From Ptiloglossa arizonensis (Eukaryota; Arthropoda; Insecta; Hymenoptera; Colletidae), in the NCBI RefSeq assembly GCF_051014685.1, contig NC_135061.1:868001-932000 (forward strand): 64,000 nucleotides of DNA, read 5' to 3'. The position numbers and the translations under genes are program-made. Positions 58,741 through 64,000 of this stretch are shown here, piece after piece. The stretch's first letter is position 1; each line of letters starts with the position of its first letter. A model generated the notes under the pieces. That model saw only the letters and a program-made list of their open reading frames with translations, did no database searches and was not told where the DNA came from.

Positions 58741-60399
58741 CTCGCGTAAAGTCGATGACCCGAAAGGAACTCTGGCGTTTTTTCCGATCACTTGAGGGAC
58801 TTAGGGCGAGAAGGGCCTGTAAATTTGGCACGCATCGTCGCGTATCAATGGACACCTCCTTTACGTATCGGTGAGACGAGTAGGTACTCGTAGGGACAGC
58901 GTAACTCGTCTCGATACGGACAAAGCCGATGAATGCGCGCCGGTAACACCGAAGGGGACCATTTTTAACCGGCGCGTGTTTGAATAAGTGGTTCCCTCTA
59001 ATTCCTCGGAGCACCGCGACCACGCTGAAAGTCAGTAGTACCTTGGAACACGTTTGCGTCGTGGTTGCGTGGAAGAAGCATCCGGTCCGACCGTAACAGA
59101 TGTCCCCAAGAACCGAAAGTCCGATTAGTCGCGCTTAACACGCCTAATCGGCGTGTTCGAAGTGGCGTCTTCCCTTCCTGTCGTACGGGGCTGACCCGAA
59201 ACCGTATGTGTCTAGCACTCACAGGTAGTAAATCCGGATCATAGTGTGGACAAAACGTCTTACACGAAAACGGACCGTACGAATCGTTGTTTCGATGTTA
59301 CCACGGATTACGTCCCCCCTTTTTCTCTATTAACCCCCTTCGGATACGACGTACAATTTCATTTCTCTATCCCAGCCATCGTATACAGCATACATCTGTA
59401 TGTATTTCTTGGGGTAGGATTTTCTAGGAATTGAAATTTCATGCCGGTTGAGTAATTTTGATAGAAATTTTTGAGGATAAGGTGGACGAGAACAGTGGGC
59501 TGGAAATTGTTCACTTCGTCGAAAAGTGCATGTGCAATAGCATCTGCAGTTGCTCGATCGTTCGCTACGTCGCTGATTTTGACTTCCGCGGTCAAAAATA
59601 ATTATCAGCTTGCATTTTCAAATTGTTTCGCGGTCTCTGCTTGTTGAACTATATTTTGATAGTGTCTCGACCTGTTTCGCGTTGAGGAGTTTCAAAAATT
59701 GAATCGTTTGGATGTACAAAAGGTTTTATAAACAAAGTGCAAGAGGGTGGTTTGGACGTAAAGACTCTGGTAGAGACACGTATTATATTTGAAGTGTTAA
59801 AGAAAAGTGCTTCGAACCAACGGATTAAAGTAAAAGGTATTATTCTTCTTGTACGATTTTGGAAATTATTGAACAATTTGAAATTTGCGCTTTTCGGGAT
59901 ACACGGTCTAATTTAACCCGCAGAGACTATTTGTTTCCCGAACGTCGAGGCTCGGAGGGCAGCATTTATTTCTGTCCCACGGGGAACGGAAAAATCGTAA
60001 AAGTCGGGTATAAACTTTCGAGTGTTTATTAAGAATACAAATATAAAACCGAATTTATCTCACCGGATAATCATTTTTCTATTAATAGCCCAGCAACACC
60101 CGTGTCTTCCGATACGTACATTCCGTGGCAGAGATTTCGTAAGGCTACGAAACATCCCGCTCGTTTAACGAATAAACTTTTCACGATTTTCATCCACTTA
60201 TTTTCTTCCGTTTGGTGAAAATTCGGAAAAATTCTCCCTAATACATCCTCACTCGTACATTACGTTTCCTCGCGAAACGTTCGATCCCAACTCGAAACCT
60301 ACTTCGTCCCCCATTTTGTTTTCGTATTCGCGACAGCAGCGCTCTCCGTGTTGAAAAGATCCCCATTCGGGAATCGCCTAACCTCTAAACCTAATCTTA
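58741..60399. other. Unique spacer
   Basis: Frames of 62-99 aa, mostly minus strand, without domains. The first 40 bases (ctcgcgtaaagtcgatgacc) are also part of the dispersed copy at 60400-60540. Confidence 0.35.
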
Positions 60400-60540
60400 C
60401 ACGCGAAATACGGTAACTCAGCGTTAATTTCTCTCGAATTCAAAGAACTTGAAAATACCGTAGGAATTTCCAAATTTTCAGGAATCGCTACACGGAACGA
60501 ATATTCTCGCGTAAACTCGATCACCCGAAAGGGTGAATCT
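60400..60540. repeat. Dispersed copy of the 181-bp repeat
   Basis: ggtaactcagcgttaatttc, tctcgaattcaaagaa and ataccgtaggaatttccaaa match units at 58199-58740, and the match continues into gaatattctcgcgtaaac, which lies right of that array. About 35 bases of the unit are deleted here. Confidence 0.8.
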
Positions 60541-62488
60541 CTCGCGTAGACCTCGGTCGTTGTTTCGTTTTCCCGCCATTTTTCGAAACCGTTCACTCCA
60601 CGTGCTTGTCATTTCCACGCAAACGTGGAGCCATAGACGCTCGAATTCCGAACAAACCTAAACGTATCCGAATAACGTACGAGTACGTAACAGTCGCTGG
60701 TTAAAATGGCGTTCTTGCGAAACCTAACCTCGACGATCGGGCCCCTCGCGCAACTGTCTGTAACGACCAATCGTAATTCGTGTTTTTTTCACTGGCGAAA
60801 GGGACTCACCCTTGGAAATTGGCGCTGAATGCGGCGTGGTTTCGCGTGTTCGTTGCCGATGGACGTTAACGAGAAGGGTTAGAGAAGAAGGTGGGCGGGG
60901 TGGGGGTGGAGGATAGATAACACGGAAGGAAAGACACGGGCGCGCGGAATACGAAATTCACGGTGCACCACCCTACCCCAGGTGGAAACTCGCTCGGATT
61001 ACCACCCCTCGGGCTCGGTTGCATCGGCCTAACCGATCCCAGGCATTTGTTCGGTATTCGCGGCGGGTGTTCGCGTGATTCCACGGACCGAAACAGACGC
61101 GGGCCGTGCGTCTGCTATGCCGCACGCGTGACGAAGATTTCGCCGAATCTACGCATACTCAGACAATTATACGCGCGGGAATATACGAGGGTCCTTAAAT
61201 CCACCCCGGTGCTATCAAGCCCCGTGGAACAGCCCGGCATTAACGCACACCTATACCATCGCTCAATGATATCCAAATATGCTAAGGGAATAGGGTGAAT
61301 TCCGATAAAGTTTCACGTTGCAAGCCGGGATTCGCGCGTTTCGTCGCGATATCGTCGGAGCTTCGTGTCGACGACGCGGTATTTTTATTTATTTATTTAA
61401 CCGGTCTGTTCCACCGTTACGTAGACACCAACGCAAACAATTTTCAAATTGGACAAACAAACCGACGTTACTGCTTCTTCCCCCTCCCTCTACCCCTTCC
61501 GCGAAGTATCCTTCGGTCGTTTCGTTCAATTTGTAAGTTAGGTTTACATAATCTGGATTTTGTTTCTCCCCTTGAAAAAGGAAGACGTTTTTCTTTTTTT
61601 TTTTTTTGTATTTCTGTGTTCTATCGCGTTTGTTTTACCTAGAAAAATATATAGGATTTTAAAACGATACCGTATTTGCGTCCCGTAAAGAATATAGGAA
61701 TTATGGACAATAGCGTGTTTGCGTTTCGTAAAAAAAATATGGAAATTGTCGATAATAAAATATAGGGAGAGGAAGTACGAAATGTACGCTGTTGGGTGGA
61801 CCGGGAGGAAGAACCAGGTTACGCGATTGGTGATTTTCTAACGCGATCTTGGATTCGGAAACTCGATTTCAAGTATAAAATAAAGAAGCGTTCACGTGTC
61901 AAATTGTGTTCAATTGTGAGAACAACGAACCTCGATATTCAAAAATTGAGTATTGGGAATATTCCAAGTACGACTGATACTTTTTCGCAATAACGTCGAA
62001 ATGTTGTAAACGCGAGAAAATTCTATTGTTAGCGATAGAGAAAACGACACGAAAGAATACGTATACATTTGGAAGAATCCACGAGAAATTATAACGAAAT
62101 TATAAGCGAATCTTACGAGAAAGAAGCCATCAATGGAACGTCCACGCGTGGATGTGATTCCGATCAATGATCCAAGATCGATCTCCGTCTTTCCTCGAGA
62201 TCCCAGGTCCTCGCGAGTGGCAATCCTTAATTAGTCATACACGTTTCCTCGTAAGTGGTCATTTGTAAGTTGTCGGTTCATGCTGAATCATAATCTCGAA
62301 TCATAATTCTGAACATAGAGTCCTAGACTACATAATCCTAGACTCGATATGCAAAACTCCGGGCAGCACGCTCCTCGAACGTCGAATAAACTCGAATCTC
62401 GGAATGGAGATCTTTGGTAAATATTTCGAACCTGATAGCTGTACGGTCGAAGATTTAGACAGGTGTTTAGACAAATGTTTAGAAAGAG
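60541..62488. other. Unique spacer
   Basis: G+C-rich near 60880-61250, with overlapping frames of 72-115 aa and no domain; A+T-rich after 61550. No repeat was matched. Confidence 0.35.
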
Positions 62489-62630
62489 TATCTTTAGGAA
62501 AGTCGTTTTCTTTTCCAAAATGAAGAATATGTAATTTAATAAAACGTTTGTATACTCTAAAAAGAATCGTGTTTCATTTTCACAAAAAAAAAGAAAAAAA
62601 AAACGAAATGACTTTCCGAACGACCCGATA
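62489..62630 (+). mobile_element. MITE-1 copy 9, left end eroded
   Basis: The left end reads tatctttaggaaagtcgttt, having lost the ggttgttc part. The right end is tgactttccgaacgacccga followed by TA. The core tccaaaatgaagaatatgta is intact. Confidence 0.85.
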
Positions 62631-63777
62631 GAACCGGGGTGACTAGGTTCGTTTTTGAGTTTGTACTCAATCCTCTTTGAAATTTTTCTCCTCTATCGTA
62701 CAACTTACCGTAGAAGCTACGAAAATGCGTACCGAGAGGATACGAGCGCGTTTCGGGAACAACGAAAAGAAAAAAAAAAGGAAAATCGTGGAAGAAATCG
62801 TCGAGATTTCTCGAGTCGTGTCGAGTCTCCATTTCGTATAGAGAAACGGGGCGAGAAACTTGTATCGATTTTCTCCTAAATGTAGAGGACGATGCAACGC
62901 CGAAAATAATCTGTGAATTTCTCTCTTTTTTTTTTTTTTTTTTTTTTAAGCACCGGGGGAATATTGAAAGCCAAAGTGGAAAGTTGAGCTCCTCTTTCTC
63001 GTTCGTCGACGGATCTCCACGGTGACTTTCATACGCTCGAGTGAGAAATCCAAAGAAAGATTTCTGCTTTGAGTACAGGGTGTGAGTGATTGATGGCAGC
63101 ATCGATTGGTATCTGGGGGTAATACGATGCCCCAGGGACGTAACACAGCCGCACTTCGAGAAATTGCTAATCCCCTGCATCCCGCACCCCTTGCTACTCC
63201 GTCACGGTGTTGCTTTTACGTCGCTCGGTATATTCAGCTACGCGCCAGGAATTTCTTTCGCCCTAAACGACCGTTTTCAGATAATAACCAACGATACTTT
63301 ACCCGCGATACTTTCCACTTCTTTGCGTATCCAGGGACAAATATATACGCGACCGTGTTCTTTATCATTTCTGTCCTATCGGCAACTTGCTTTTTCCACG
63401 TAGAACTTCAAGTAGATTAATTCTCGCGAATGTTGGTCCGCGCGGGGAACCTCTCGATAACGTCCTCGATCCTTGGATGTGGTTTCTCTTTAACGCGATA
63501 CAGAATAGAAACCGTTACTTCGATATTAACGAAAATGATACGATAATGGTAAAAGAAATATTTACAGGTCGAGAATATTACAGAAATGATTATCGATGTG
63601 TATCGATGGCCATTACATGGCATAAATAAGGATGAATTATTTCTGTGAAATAATTATTTCTGTGAATTCTTATTCTATAGAAGATTATTCTATTAATCTG
63701 TGTGAAATAATATTCGTAAGAAATTGATTCTAGACCGTCAGTTACTCTTTGTGTAACAATTATTCTTTGAGAATATA
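62631..63777. other. Unique spacer with a T run
   Basis: A T tract of about 23 bases lies at 62925-62947. The 207-aa minus-strand frame that crosses it starts in this spacer and ends inside MITE-1 copy 9, so it is not a gene. attatttctgtgaa repeats twice near 63635-63665. Confidence 0.4.
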
Positions 63778-63909
63778 TTGGTTTCTTCGGAATGACGTTT
63801 CATTTTCCAAAATAGAGAAGTATAATTTAGTAAAATGTTTATACACTTGGAAAAAATCGTGTTTTATTTTCACAAAAAAAAAAAACAATGACTCCCCGAA
63901 CAACCCAAT
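63778..63909 (+). mobile_element. MITE-1 copy 10
   Basis: The left end is ttggtttcttcggaatgacg and the right end is atgactccccgaacaaccca. The core is tccaaaatagagaagtataa and lacks one ta. TA lies before the left end; the right flank is TG, so the right target copy is mutated. Confidence 0.85.
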
Positions 63910-64000
63910 GTTTTCGATATCTTCGATTCCTTATCGAATGTTCAAGCAATGGTTGTAGGAAGATTGGAAAAATATTTACAGAGTTGAAATTATACTTTTC

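Noticed and set aside
62557..63180. 207-aa minus-strand open frame
   Set aside because: It ends inside MITE-1 and crosses a T run translated as polylysine.

Overview
The window reads as nuclear DNA from an insect, most likely a hymenopteran and plausibly a bee. The background is A+T-rich, yet CpG is abundant rather than depleted. There are no bacterial-style gene blocks, many short non-autonomous DNA transposons, and many medium-length tandem arrays. This taxonomic reading is an inference from composition and repeat style; no named gene confirms it. I recognised no tRNA, rRNA, CRISPR array, known microRNA or viral gene.

Protein-coding content is almost nil. The only exon I would propose is a short first coding exon on the minus strand (about 20190 down to 20085). 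It has an in-frame stop just upstream of its ATG, a good splice donor, and about 2 kb of CpG-rich DNA on its 5' side that looks like a promoter or 5' UTR. If it is real, positions 1-20084 would be, at least in part, its first intron. The remaining long open frames lie in CpG-rich DNA, where stop codons are rare, or in tandem repeats whose period is a multiple of three.

Repeats dominate. MITE-1 has ten copies of about 125-143 bp with mariner-type terminal inverted repeats and TA flanks. MITE-2 is about 190-200 bp, with ends related to ggttgctcgataag; one or two copies are full length and the rest are pieces. MITE-3 is 256-286 bp with perfect 26-bp inverted ends, and one copy still carries the first codons of a Tc1/mariner-type transposase. 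A piggyBac-like MITE of about 232 bp sits in TTAA sites at two loci, one of which has grown into a tandem array. There is also a decayed mariner transposase fragment near 56.9-57.0 kb and several older dispersed repeats.

Tandem arrays lie at 1-338, 4970-5440, 6140-7100, 11281-12040 (56-bp unit), 23740-24355 (129 bp), 30104-30755 (about 70-bp monomers in a 212-bp higher-order unit), 32417-32936 (51 bp), 35521-36057 (180 bp), 41201-42400 (372 bp), 45640-46242 (about 150 bp), 47325-47925 (118 bp), 50480-50905 (81 bp, nearly all pyrimidine), 56395-56885 (161 bp) and 58199-58740 (181 bp). Several contain transposon ends or older dispersed repeats, so the recurrent theme is small transposons or their ends expanding locally into minisatellites. 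The stretches between arrays are mostly unique non-coding DNA.
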